In this document: positions 32,073-43,962 of the stretch, piece by piece
Layout of the letters: every line of letters begins with the position of its first letter
How positions within the stretch are numbered: the first letter of the stretch is position 1
Source of the DNA: Dactylis glomerata
Lineage: Eukaryota; Streptophyta; Magnoliopsida; Poales; Poaceae
DNA length: 64,000 nt
Reading direction: 5' to 3'
NCBI GenBank assembly: GCA_007115705.1
Contig: QXEO01000546.1
Coordinates: 13,506,010 to 13,570,009, forward strand
Translations under genes and position numbers: made by a program
Notes under the pieces: generated by a model
Told to the model about the DNA's origin: nothing
The model's input: the letters and a program-made list of their open reading frames with translations, nothing else
The model's database searches: none

Positions 32073-35000
32073 TTAAGAACTGAAAAGATGGGGAAATTCT
32101 TTCTGAAGGTAATCTTCTCGTTCCCAAGTGGCTTCCTCTTCGGTGTGATTACTCCACTGAACTTTCAGAAATTTGATGCTTCGGGTTCGAGTGGTTCGAT
32201 AAGCTTCCTCGAGGATACGGATAGGCATTTCACGATAGGTCAAGTCCTTGCTGATGTCCACAGAACGGTGATCAATATTCTTGAAGACTTCGGGCTTCTC
32301 CGGAACTTCAAGACATCTCCGAAGTAACGACACGTGAAAGACATCGTGTACTTCAGACAATTCAGGGGGCATTTCCAACTGATAAGACACTTCTCCTCTG
32401 CGGTCTAGTATCTTGAAGGGTCCAATATATCTTGGGGCAAGCTTTCCTTTTACTTGGAATCTTTGCATTCCCTTGAGAGGTGATACTCTAAGATAAACAA
32501 AATCTCCAATCTGGAAGGTCAGTTCTCGACGTCTCTTGTCGGCATAACTCTTTTGTCTTGATTGGGCTGCCTTGAGGTATTCACGAATTATGCGAACTTT
32601 CTCCTCGGCCTCTTGCAGCATATCTGGTCCAAATATCTGACTGTCTCCGGTTTCTGACCAATTCAGAGGGGTACGACATTTTCTTCCGTACAAAGCTTCA
32701 AATGGGGCCATTTGCAAACTGGCTTGATAACTGTTGTTGTAGGAAAACTCCGCGAAAGGCAGACAATCTTCCCACTTAGCTCCATAAGCTAAGACACAGG
32801 CTCTCAACATATCTTCAAGTATTTGATTTACTCTTTCAGTCTGTCCATCAGTCTGAGGGTGGTAAGCGGTGCTGAAGGCTAACTTGGTTCCCAAAGCTTG
32901 ATGTAAGCTTTTCCAAAATCTCGAGGTGAATTGGGTTCCTCGATCAGAAACTATGGTTTTAGGAACTCCATGCAAACTGACAATTCTGGATAGGTACAGA
33001 TCTGCTAGCTGATCTGAGCGATGAGTGGTCTTGACAGGAATAAAGTGGGCCACTTTGGTTAGTCTATCCACAATGACCCAAATAGAGTCATTTCCACGGC
33101 TAGACTTTGGAAATCCAGTGATGAAATCCATTCCAACAGATTCCCACTTCCATTCCGGAACTTGCAAAGGTTGCAGCAAACCAGCAGGACGTTGATGTTC
33201 AGCCTTGACTCTTTGGCAGATATCACACTTGGCTATAAACGATGCAATCTCGCGCTTCATTCCATGCCACCAAAATTGTTCCTTCAAATCTTGGTACATC
33301 TTAGTTCCACCGGGGTGGATGGAGTAAGGTGTCTCATGGGCTTCCTTCATAATTACTTCCTTCAATTCTGAGTCAGCGGGCACACAAATACGGCCTTTGT
33401 ACCAAAGAACTCCTTGATCATCTTCTTCAAATCCTGGCACCTTGCCGGAACCAATTCTGCGCTTGATTCCTTCAATACTCTCATTTCCCTTCTGGGCTTC
33501 TTTGATTTGGTTCAACAAGGTGGGTTGGAACTCAAGGTTGGCGAGAAATCCTTGACTGACTAGTTCCAATCCAAATCTTTCAAACTCTTGGTGTAACATA
33601 GGTTGCTCTTCCTTGATCCTTATATTCAATGAACACGGCTTTCTACTCAACGCATCGGCCACTACATTGGCCTTACCAGGGTGATAGTGAATTTCTAGAT
33701 CATAATCCTTGATCAACTCTATCCATCTCCTTTGCCTCATGTTCAACTCCTTTTGGGTGAAAATATACTTCAAACTCTTGTGGTCCGAATAGATCTCACA
33801 GCGGTTTCCCATCAAATAATGCCTCCAAGTCTTCAAAGCTAGAACCACGGCTGCTAACTCTAGATCATGGGTTGGATAATTTTCTTCATGAGGTTTAAGC
33901 TGCCTAGAGAGGTAAGCTATGACCTTCCCTTCTTGCATCAAGACACAACCAAGTCCAAGTTTGGAAGCGTCGCAATAGACATCAAAGTTTTTAGTGATAT
34001 CGGGCATGGTTAGGACAGGGGCGGTCACCAATCGCTTCTTGAGCTCTTGAAAACTCTCTTCACACTTAGGGGTCCATTCAAACTTCTTATCCTTCTTCAA
34101 TAATTGGGTCATCGGACGGGCAATACTGGAAAATCCTTCGACGAACTTGCGGTAATATCCCGCTAATCCGAGAAAACCTCTAACTTCCGTTTGAGTGGTA
34201 GGGGCTTCCCATTCCAGGACTGATTTGATCTTCTTGGGATCTACCGATATTCCTCCTGCTGACAGCACATGGCCTAGGAATCCAACCTCCTTCAACCAGA
34301 ACTCACATTTACTGAACTTAGCATATAGCTGATGCTCTCTTAGGGTTTCTAGAATTAATCTCAGATGGGTTGCATGCTCTTCTTCGGATTTGGAGTAGAT
34401 AAGAATGTCGTCGATGAAGACAACAACAAACTTATCCAAGAACTCCATAAAAACCTTATTCATAAGATTCATGAAATAAGCAGGGGCATTGGTCAATCCA
34501 AAGGACATTACGGTGTACTCATACAATCCGTATCGGGTAGTGAAGGCTGTTTTGGGGATATCCATTGCACGGATCTTCAATTGGTGGTATCCAGTTCTAA
34601 GATCTATCTTTGAGAATACTCTGGCTCCAGTCAATTGGTCAAACAAATCTTCGATCTTCGGGAGAGGGTACTTGTTCTTGATGGTCACATCGTTAAGCTT
34701 GCGATAATCAGTGCACAGTCGGCTAGAACCGTCACTTTTATCCACAAACAAAACCGGTGATCTCCAAGCAGAAGAACTTGGTTGAATTAATCCTTTACTC
34801 AACAGGTCATCCAGTTGCTTCTTCAACTCAACTAATTCCGCTGGGTTCATACGATAGGGCCGTTGGGCTATTGATCCAGTTCCGGGGATAAGCTCAATGA
34901 TAAACTCAATATCCCGATCCGGTGGCATTCCGGGTAACTCATCGGGAAAGACATCCGGGTATTCACAGACGATGGGGACTTGCTCCAGAGTCGGTCCTGA

Positions 35001-36585
35001 GATACTCTTATGACATCTGGGAATTGGAATGGGTTTAACGGACACATGCTTCACGAAAACTCCATGACTACTCCTCATGGTGATGGTCTTTTTGGCACAA
35101 TCTATAATTCCTTGGTGTTGGGACATCCAATCCATACCTAAGACTACTTCCAATCCTTTGGTTCCTAACACAATCAAACTGGCTAAGAATGAGATCCCAT
35201 GGATTTCTATGGGTACTGCCAAACAGGTACAACTGGCTTTGGTTACTGACCCGGGAATTTGTACAGACATGACATCTTTCAAGGGTGTGGGTTGAAGTCC
35301 ACTTTTATCAACGAATAATTGGGTAACAAATGAGTGCGAAGCTCCAGAATCAAACAGAACTCTTGCAAGAACTGAGTTAACAGGGAACATACCCAGCACC
35401 ACGTCGGTTGCTTCCTGAGCTTCTTCAACATTCATGTGATTCAGACGGCCCCGAGAGTGAGGCTGGTTCCTTGGTGGATAGTTCTTGCCATTTCCCACAC
35501 GGCGCTGTTGCTGAGCAGGAGCGGTAGTCTTGGATGCATCATTCAGCTTCTTGGGGCACTCATTGGAGTAGTGCCCTTTTTGTCCACACTCATAACATGT
35601 AACACCAGACTTGTCACCAGGCTTGGGTAACACAGGGGCGCCATTGGGCCTTGGAGTATTGGTGTTGAAGTTGTTGCCACTAGGTCTTGGGGGTGCACGG
35701 TTGAAGTTGTTGCCGGGTGGGCGGTTAGGATAGTTGGGACGCGGAACAGGTGCAGACGGCCTCATTGGTCTAGGGGTGAAACTCATTGGCGCATTTCCCC
35801 TTGGCTTCTGCGAGTTGCTCGAGTTGCCTTGATACATCATACGGCGCTTGCGGTTCTCGGTAGCTTGCTTGAGTTTGCCTTCCATCTGAATGGCAGAGTC
35901 AACCAATGACTCCAGGTCGGCAAAGGGAATACTAACCAGGACACATTGCATCTCATCATGAAGTCCATCCAGAAACCTTTCTTGCTTCTTCTCAGTGGTG
36001 TTGGTGTCATCTGGGGCATATCTAGACAAGGTAAGGAACTTGTCACGGTAATCCACCACAGACATGGAACCTTGCTTCAGATTTCTGAACTCATCCCTCA
36101 TCCTTTTAACCAATCCCATAGGGACATGGGCTTTGCTAAACTTGCTCTTGAACTCCTCCCAAGGCATCACATACCCTGGGGCTTGCATTGCACGGGTACT
36201 GTCCCACCAAGCTCTCGCTGCTCCAGCAAGATAGTGGGTGGTATACAATACCTTCTCATTTTCACCAACTTCGGCGACTGCCAAGTTGTTCTCCATAGTA
36301 CGGAGCCAGTCATCGGCATCTAAGGGCTCTTCAGATTTAGTGAATATAGGAGGGTTGGTGTTTTGGAAACTCCTTAACTTGGATCGGTGATCACCATTGC
36401 CATTGTTTTCTCCTTCACCATGGCCATTGCCATTGCCATTGTTGTGGTTCATTGCCATCTGGGTTAATTGCTGAAGAGTGGCCAAGTTGGCTTGGCGCTC
36501 AGGCTCGGGCTGCTTCCCGGTCTTCCATGATCAACCTTAGCAATTCGGCCATTTCCGGGTTCGGGGGTGGGGGTGCTCGCGGCAT
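32073..36585 (-). CDS. Chromovirus gag-pol polyprotein, one-base frameshift near the gag start
   Basis: The main frame is open from 36485 to 32073 (1470 codons). Numbering from 36485: a gag domain (about 60-190), a CCHC knuckle CYECGQKGHYSNEC (297-310), and protease FDSGASHSFV (Asp379). The RT catalytic FIDD is at 690-693. RNase H DASKLGLGCVL begins at 839. The integrase has an HHCC zinc region (HPGGTKMYQDL..CDICQ) and D-D-E core motifs (IVDRLTK, SDRGTQF, YHPQTDGQTERVN). A chromodomain-like tail FLKVQWSNHTEEEATWERED lies near the end. The first in-frame ATG is at 36458. An upstream ATG at 36585 opens a typical gag start but meets TGA after 28 codons. One extra base in the GG at 36502-36503 separates the two frames. 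Everything downstream is intact. Gag packages RNA, pol copies and integrates it, and chromodomains can steer integration to marked chromatin. Confidence 0.95.
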
Positions 36586-36595
36586 CTGAAGATAA
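36586..36595 (-). promoter_or_regulatory. Splice-acceptor-like sequence directly before the gag ATG
   Basis: In element orientation the text is ACACACCTTATCTTCAG followed at once by the ATG at 36585. It is pyrimidine-rich and ends in CAG, a good plant acceptor. It may pair with the leader donor at 40248. Predicted only. Confidence 0.4.
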
Positions 36596-36859
36596 GGTGT
36601 GTAAGATAAGAGGGAAAAGCTAATTTGCTAAGATTTAAAGGTACATGGATGATGCAATTTTGTTTTACTAAGGCCTTAGAGGCCAAATTCAAATTTCATT
36701 CATCACTCATCAAACATATCATACATACGAGTTCACACATTACAAATGGTTTACATCAAACCATTGCGACTCGTCTACTAGAGAGGGGGATACAACTCAC
36801 ACCTACACGAAGTGATCATAAAGTGGAACTCATAACTAGATAATACGTGGATCTCGGAC

Positions 36860-37642
36860 CTAAACAGCGGGCTCCTCGGGGTCTTCCTCCTCGTCACTCA
36901 CAATGAATCCATTGTGTCCACCATCCTCCGGATCATCGAGGTCCTCCATGAAGTCATCCTCATCACTAATGAGGGCATTATCCTCCTTGCGGAGATCAAT
37001 GCCTTCCTCCTCACCAAGGTGATCCTCAAGACTCTCAATGTACGCAGTTAATTCCGCCACATTGGCCTTCAACTCCTCAAGGTCCTGTTCCTTCTCATCG
37101 CGCTGGCGACGAAGGCTCTTGCGCTCCTTCGCAAGAATCCTGATAGTACTCCTTGCTTCCACCAGTGCAACGTGCTCGAGGTTGGCCCTAGTACGGGCAC
37201 GGTCGGCCTCCTGCTGAGTGGAGTACAGCAAGAAGTCCATGTGGTCGATGTAGGTACTCGGCTCATTCTGCCCGGGCATGTTTGCGGGACGCCCATCCGC
37301 ATCACGCCGAGCAAAGTCCTTGAAGCGTCCTCCCTGAACCTCCTCAACGTGCAGTCCGCATAAGCGGGCGTGCATCTCCTGCATCGCTCGGACCAAACCA
37401 TCGGCCCAAGTGTTCTCCACAAGCTCAAACTTGACCCTTGGAGAACCCAACATTCCCTTCTTGCCACGGCAACTAGCTCGGATGAGCCACCGTAGCTCTT
37501 CATCCGGGTGCTCATTGAGCACGGCTCCCTTGAACTCCGGGTACAAACGGTTTAGGAACAAGGTCAAAGTGGTGAGGTTGCGCTCGAAACAAAGGCTGCC
37601 ACCTTGGCCCAACTGGTACTGCTCAGTGAATACCAGGGCCAT
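36860..37642 (-). CDS. Additional ORF of the chromovirus, 260 residues, between 5' LTR and gag
   Basis: A clean frame runs from a true ATG (37642, followed by G) to a stop at 36860, on the same strand as gag. I do not recognise a family. Residues about 1-90 look folded, with FERNLTTLTLFLNRLYPEFKG and LRWLIRASCRGKKGMLG. Residues about 145-210 form a charged, probably coiled-coil helix (ILAKERKSLRRQRDEKEQDL, ELKANVAELTAYIESLEDHL). The last about 50 residues are strongly acidic (DEDDFMEDLDDPEDG, DEEEDPEEP). No transmembrane segment or signal peptide. Chromoviruses normally have only gag-pol, so this is an accessory gene. A structural, regulatory or RNA-binding partner role is conceivable, but nothing in the sequence settles it. 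It ends 275 bp before the gag ATG. Confidence 0.8.
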   Translation of the reverse strand: MALVFTEQYQLGQGGSLCFERNLTTLTLFLNRLYPEFKGAVLNEHPDEELRWLIRASCRGKKGMLGSPRVKFELVENTWADGLVRAMQEMHARLCGLHVEEVQGGRFKDFARRDADGRPANMPGQNEPSTYIDHMDFLLYSTQQEADRARTRANLEHVALVEARSTIRILAKERKSLRRQRDEKEQDLEELKANVAELTAYIESLEDHLGEEEGIDLRKEDNALISDEDDFMEDLDDPEDGGHNGFIVSDEEEDPEEPAV

Positions 37643-37652
37643 CTACAAAATT
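37643..37652 (-). promoter_or_regulatory. Splice-acceptor-like sequence directly before the accessory ORF ATG
   Basis: In element orientation TTTAAAATTTTGTAG is followed immediately by ATGGCC. TTTTGTAG is an acceptable plant acceptor. Splicing here would delete the primer-binding site from the message. Predicted only. Confidence 0.4.
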
Positions 37653-37840
37653 TTAAATTAGTTCAAGTTAGTGATCAACTCAAGTGTGCAAAATTTTAAG
37701 TAAGCTAAAACTGAAGTATGTATAAAACTTTGTAACTAGAGAGGAAAGACTAAGCAATTTTTGCAACCGTTCTTGTATCTTTCTTTTATCAAGGTTTTGT
37801 TTTAACGCCCATTCTAACTAAGGTCTCCTATGGTCAACCT

Positions 37841-37857
37841 AGGCTCTGATACCAACT
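37841..37857 (-). other. Primer-binding site (initiator tRNA-Met) of the chromovirus
   Basis: The plus strand reads AGGCTCTGATACCAACT. Its complement contains TTGGTATCAGAGCC, matching the tRNA-Met 3' end, directly next to the 5' LTR. Confidence 0.9.
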
Positions 37858-40247
37858 TGTGACGACCTCAAATTTGATAACAAATTCGAAGTGCCCGTTA
37901 TGTATTCCACCGCAATCCCAGAATCATTGTTGCGATATACATAACGTAGTTGGTAACCAGTTCCATAGACATTACAATACGATGATTCAAAAACAATGGT
38001 CATATAGACCAAGTCATATTACAACACAATATAGCAGCGGAAATAACGTCTTCGGCCCATGCCTTCTCCCTACAGGCAATTGGCGACTCACGGAGACGAG
38101 CTTAGTTCTGGTACTCTTCTTCATACCCTTCCTCCTGGTATTCCTCCCCATAGTCTGGCCAAGTTGATAGCCAGGGACACAGCCGTGAGTACATTGGATG
38201 CACTCGCAAACCATCTCATAAATGAACAGATGAAGTAGATATGCAGGGTTTGGGTATAGTGGACTAAGCACTAAGTTGGTTTGCAAAAGCTAGTTTTATT
38301 TCCCAAGAATGCTCATTTGTAGAAAAGAGGTTTAGTTCTCTAAGTTCATTCTAAGGGGGGGGAACTTCAATGTGTCAAGATCAAGGTCAAGTCATGTCAA
38401 TTCAAATTCATGTCATTCACCAAGTTCACCCTTGTTATTTTTAGTCTTGACAAAAGCCAGGTAGAGTTTGCCAACCGTCCATGACCGAGGACTCGGCTAT
38501 TCGAATAGTTTGAAACCTCTGCAGAGGGGTACACTTTACCCACAAGATTCGATACATCTGCCGGGAGAAATCCACGGTTCGCTATACACAAAGGTATGCG
38601 GCTTTCAGATAATCAAACAAATTCTTTCACTTGCTCATCCTAGTATAGGATCCTTCCCTAGAGCCCGGGATACGGACTTCCCGCTCCGGCGCCTCTAGTT
38701 CTGCCCATCCCGGGTACCGGGTTAGTGAATCCACTTGGTCAAGAAGTATCCGCCCATGGAGTCCTCCCATGAAGATTTAATACAAGACCTCCCATACTAA
38801 GATAAACAAGCTACGGATTAAGCCCCTTCCCATATAGGGGTAACGTGGTTGTACGGTATAATTGGCACCCATGTACATCACTCGTTGTCAATTGAGAAAT
38901 ACATTTCATAGTTCTTAGTCGAGATTATTTTCTTTCATAAAGCCATCAGGGAGGAGCAATCTCCCATTTCAAGTTTAACTTTCAAGTCACCACCTTTCAA
39001 ATGGGGTTCCTCTAGAGATAGCCTCAACTTTTATTAGCGACTAAGCAACTACATTGAGTGATAGTCCTACTACTATGGTTGGATAAACTCAGCTTGATGC
39101 TCTTGATAACCAAGACATCAATATGCTTCTATCATTCTACTCTAGCAACTCAATCATGCAATTTACTTCTATCAATTTACTCTAGCAATTCAATCATGCA
39201 ATTTACTTAAAACAAGTGGAATGCAATATTAAAACTAGGTAGTGGGAGTATGAATCAAAAGATGGCTTGCCTTGGTTGGCAAAGTGTCCGGGGTTCTCTT
39301 CTTCTTCTTGATAATAATAATCCCCTCCAATATCCTCCTCGGCAACACTAGCGTCTAATAACGAATAAACACAAAGCACACCATCACTTCACCAAACCAA
39401 CAACACACCAAGCACACATTCTTGTTTGCTAACCAAGCATTTAGGTTGCATTGCTAGGGGGTTGGATTGTAAGTTTTTCTTCTAAGTTTTTCTTCAAGTG
39501 TGCAAGCTAGTTTCTCTACTAGGGAGCATAGGTGGTCCACTTGTGCAGCAGTGGTGTTGATTTAGGGTTACTAAGACAAGTTTAGGTGGGATGGGTCCAC
39601 TAAGTGAATTGGTAAAGAGGGCAATTAATTCTAAGTGTGCACTAGTGATCTATCATTTTATGCTAACCAATAGGTTTGGGTTAGGATCTAAATGATCACA
39701 CTAATATGGTTTGGGGTAGATTAGTGTTGACTAACAGTAAGAGGGGTCATTAGTAAGTTCACATTTTAATTTTCATGATTTTTGATAGCTTAGATAATTT
39801 TCTAGAAATCTTTCATTAATTAACAAGCTAGGGTCACACTATTCATATCCAATTTTATTCTTAACTGATTTTTAAATCTAACCAGTACTATTGGATAGAG
39901 TATTTTCTAAGCTTTCCAACGAATATTTATTTGCTAAATTTGGACTTATAAAACTCTAGGAATTTGAATTTGAAAATCCCATTTGAAACAGTTTTGAAAT
40001 AAAAGAAAAGGGCGGGAATTAATTAAAACGGTTCGGACCGAAACTTCACTAGCCAGGCCCAGTCCAGACGAAACCCGAACGGGCCGGCCCAGAAAACGTT
40101 TCGCGCGGGGAAAAAAGAATAACAGGGGAGCTGACAGGTGGGGTCTCGCTGTCAGTTCACTTAACGGTTCCCGAATCGGTATGCTAGCGTCGGATTAGAA
40201 TCGGACGGCTCCCAGTCATCGTCTCGACGAGAAAGGGGCGGAGCTCA

Positions 40248-40251
40248 CCTG
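40248..40251 (-). promoter_or_regulatory. Consensus splice donor in the 5' LTR leader
   Basis: In element orientation the text GCTCGCAG|GTGAGCTCC matches the plant 5' splice-site consensus. The 230-odd nt between the predicted transcription start (about 40490) and this donor contain no ATG at all (no CAT on the plus strand in 40252-40500), whereas ATGs appear right after it. Confidence 0.45.
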
Positions 40252-40515
40252 CGAGCAGCGAAGACCGTTCGACGGCGAGGGAGTGGCGTAGAGGAAGCAG
40301 GGCTCGTCGGCGACGTGCGGGATTGGCGGCGGTTCGTCTCCTCCTCCGATTCCCTGCAAAAGCTGGCCTCCAGGTGGTCGGACGTGGCGGCGCTCCGCCC
40401 GTCCAGTACTGCGCCGGCGAGGTCGGCTACGGCGAAGCAGAGCGAGAGGGAAGAAGCGGTGATGTCTGGGAGGTAGCTGGTGGCTGGGTGAGTCTCTGCG
40501 TTTGATCGACGGGGG

Positions 40516-40525
40516 TTTATATAGG
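40516..40525 (-). promoter_or_regulatory. TATA box of the chromovirus 5' LTR
   Basis: CCTATATAAA on the minus strand sits in a GC-rich block and is followed by GC-rich, ATG-free leader sequence. An identical box occurs in the 3' LTR. Confidence 0.7.
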
Positions 40526-41480
40526 CCCAGGTGGCCGGGAGCAAGGCGACCAGAAGCTGGCCGTCGCGGGGGTCCTGGCGGCGTTTGAAGCTTGCTCCGG
40601 TCACGGCGGCCTCGGGGTGGTGCTGGGCTGGTGTCGACTCGGCTGCGGGGCGCTGTGGGTCTCCTCTGGCGCCTTCCAGGCGGTCGGCATCGCGCGGGAC
40701 AGTGAGTTACTGGGAGGGGGTCCTGGGCGTTTTCTCCTCTTCTCCTCCTTCTTCCATGGCTTGGGTCGGGGCAGAGGGGGCTGGAATCGATCGAGGCGCG
40801 GCCAGGGGGCATGGCTACAGCACTTGGCCGAGCCAGAACAGTGCTGCACCAGTGAAATGGATCTCACTCGATTTGTTGCTGCCAGTGTTCGACGAAATGC
40901 TCACAAGAATTCAAAATTCGAATTTTTCAAATTTGCCACTTTGGGTGCTCATCATATTGGATAAGGTACCCTGGCATATTTTTGTTTTGGAGAAAGAAGG
41001 AGTTTTGCAAAAATTTATATTTCAAATTTGAAATGGTTCCTGTTTCAGATTCCAACTTTTGCTCAAGTTTTAGTGATGTTCCAATTTGAATTTTTGGTAG
41101 CTCTTGATTGGTTGAGTTAGTCCCTAACTTGGTTAAGCTCAACTAGTTGGCCAAACACTGTTTTGAGTTACAGATTTCTTAATCCAAGGGCTCAAAGTAG
41201 GGTAGTCAAACAGATTTCCTAGATCATCTTTTCCTTCTCTTTTTCTTTCTTATTTTTATTTCTGGTTGCTTTGGTTCTTATAATCTTTCTCAATTGATTC
41301 TGTTGGTTCACTTAGAATTAACTAGACAATACACAATCAAAAACAACACACATGAAATCATAGAATACATAGAGTAGAAAATACATGTATGCATAAAATA
41401 ATGAGTAAAAAGTTTTATTTGGGTCCAAAATTTGGTACTTTATTTAATAAGAAGTGGATTACAATTTCTGAGTTGTTACA

Positions 41481-43962
41481 GTATGCTCCTATAATACCAC
41501 GGTTGAAACGTTTGTTTTGGTGCAAAGAGCATGCCAAGTTATTGCGATGGCACAAAGAGGACCATTTGTCAGACGGGATGTTGAGACACCCCGCTGATGG
41601 GTCTCAATGGAGAAAGATCGACAATAAGTTTAAAGATTTTGCAGGTGACGCAAGGAACATACGGTTTGGTCTAAGTACAGATGGCTTCAATCCTTTTGGG
41701 GAGCAGAGCTCCAGTCATAGCACCTGGCCCGTGACTCTATGCATCTATAACCTTCCTCCTTGGTTGTGCATGAAGCGGAAGTTCATTATGATGCCAGTGC
41801 TCATCCAAGGTCCAAAGCAACCCCGCAATGACCTTGATGTGTACCTAAGGCCATTAGTTGATGAACTTTTATAGCTGTGGGCCAAACCAGGTGTACGTGT
41901 GTGGGATGAGCACAAATAAGAGGAATTTGACTTACGAGCGTTGCTGTTCGTTACCATCAATGATTGGCCTGCTCTTAGTAACATTTCAGGACAGACAAAC
42001 AAGGGATACAAGGCATGCAGGCACTGTTTACAAGAGACTGAAAGTATATATTTAGCGAATTGTAAGAAGAATGTGTACTTATCGCACCGTCAATTTCTTA
42101 GCAAAACTCATGCCGTAAGAAAAAAAGGCAAGCATTTCAATGGTAAGGCAGATCACTGGGACAAGCCTAAGAAACATACTGGTGATGATGTATTCGATAT
42201 GGTCAAAGATATAGAAGTAATCTTTGGAAAGGGTCCTGGCGGACAATCTGTTCCGCATGACGCAGATGAACACGCACCCATGTGGAAAAAGAAATCTATA
42301 TTTTGGGAGCTTGAGTTTTGGAAATTCCTAGAAGTCCGCTCTGCAATCGACATGATGCATGTGATGAAGAATCTTTGCGTGAACCTGCTAGGCTTCTTGG
42401 GTGTGTATGGGAAGATAAAAGATACAAAGGAAGCTCGACAGGACCAGCAACATGTGAAAGACCCAGAAGACCGGCATCCAGAACTGTTTCAAGGTCGCGC
42501 CAGCTACGCTCTTACCAAAGAAGAGAAGATCACCTTTTTTGAATGCCTGAACAGTATCAAGGTCCCGGCTGGATTCTCATCGAATATAAAGGGAATAATA
42601 AATATGGCAGAGAAAAAGTTCCAAAACCTAAAGTTTCATGACTGCCACGTGATTATGACGCAATTGCTTCCGGTTGCATTGAGGGGGCATCTACCGGAAA
42701 ATGTTCGACTAGCCATTGTGAAGCTATGTGCATTCCTCAATGCAATATCTCAGAAGGTAATCAATCCAGAAGATCTACCACGGTTACAGAATGATGTGGC
42801 CTAATGTCTTGTCAGCTTCGAGCTGGTGTTCCCACCATCCTTCTTCAATATTATGATGCACCTCCTGGTTCACCTTGTCAAAGAGATTTCCATTCTCGGT
42901 CTTGTATTTCTACACAATATGTTCCCCTTTGAGAGGTTCATGGGAGTCTTAAAGAAATATGTTCATAACAGTGCTAGGCCAGAAGGAAGCATCGTCAAGG
43001 GATATGGAACAGAGGAGGTCATTGAGTTTTATGCTGACTTTGTTCCCGACCTTAAGCCGATTGGTCTTCCTCAATCGTGTCATGAGGGGAGACTGAGTGG
43101 AAAAGGCACGATCAGAAAGAAACCAATGATATATAGGGATGGTCATTCTTTGACTCAAGCACACTACACAGTTCTACAAAATTCTCTCTTGGTGGCTCCG
43201 TACAGTGAGGAATACAAGAATATTGTACGCCAAGCAAACCCAGGGCAGTCTGAGTGCTTTGTTTTACAGCTCCACATGGCGACTTTCAGCGATTGGTTGC
43301 GAAGACGTCTCATGGATGACAATGTTATTGAAGAGAAGCTGTACTTGCTGGCCAAATTACCATCTTCGACTATATTGATTTTCTAAGGGTACGAGATAAA
43401 TGCGAATACATTTTACACGGTCGCCCAAGATAAAAAGAGCACCAACCAAAACAGTGGTATCCGCTTTGATGCAGTAACCGGCAAAGGGCGAATGGACACA
43501 TATTATGGTTACATAGAGGTGATATGGGAGCTTGATTATGGACCTAACTTTAAGGTTCCTTTGTTTCGATGCAAATGGGTGAAGATGACAGGAGGCGGGG
43601 TAAAGTTAGACGAGCAGTACAGAATGACAACGGTGGATCTCAACAATCTAGGGTACCTTGATGAACCATTCGTCCTAGCCAAAGATGTGGCTCAGGTTTT
43701 TTATGTGAAGGGCATGACTAGCAAACCAAGAAAAAGAACCAAAGTGAATACATCATGTGATGAACCAAAGCTCCACATAGTTCTTTCAGGGAAAAGAACC
43801 ATCGTGGGAGTGGAGGACAAGACAGACATGTCACAAGATTATAATCAGTTTGGTGAAATTCCGCCCTTCAGAGTGAACACTGACACAAGCCTCAAGTTAA
43901 ATGATGAAGATGCTCCATGGTTATGCCACAATCGTAAGCAAGGGACACTAGTGAAGAAATGA
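41481..43962 (+). pseudogene. CACTA TNP2-type transposase pseudogene, copy 1
   Basis: This is the transposase of an En/Spm (CACTA) element. Frames in order carry WHKEDHLSDGMLRHPADG and FGLSTDGFNPFG (TNP2 core, about 41550-41700), IDMMHVMKNLCVNLLGFLG (about 42343), a DUF4218-like region with MMHLLVHLVKEI (about 42855), and a DUF4216-like region with YYGYIEVIWELDYG (about 43501). Stops near 41872, 42802 and 43384 and frame changes break it. The N-terminal side is cut: 45 bp of it lie at 28358-28402, before the chromovirus, and beyond those is the LTR fragment. It is non-functional as it stands. It shares about 950 bp with copy 2 at 45585-46574 in inverted orientation. Confidence 0.9.

Larger units (their letters stand above)
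28403..41480 (-). mobile_element. Complete Gypsy chromovirus (Tekay/Del-like), 13.1 kb, very young
   Basis: An LTR retrotransposon in minus orientation is flanked by a GTATG target duplication (28398-28402 and 41481-41485). Its LTRs are 3627 and 3623 bp. A tRNA-Met primer site sits inside the right LTR and a purine tract inside the left. By eye the two LTRs differ at three positions (29562/39013, 29698/39149, 30342/39793) plus a G run of 12 versus 8. The uninterrupted target is visible in the inverted copy at 46525-46560. It encodes gag-pol with a C-terminal chromodomain-like region and an additional ORF between the 5' LTR and gag. I cannot assign the family name with confidence. Confidence 0.97.
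37858..41480 (-). repeat. 5' LTR of the chromovirus
   Basis: At 3623 bp it is colinear with 28403-32029 apart from three substitutions and the G-run length. This copy drives transcription. The TATA box is at 40516-40525, and a consensus splice donor lies about 270 nt downstream of it. Confidence 0.95.
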
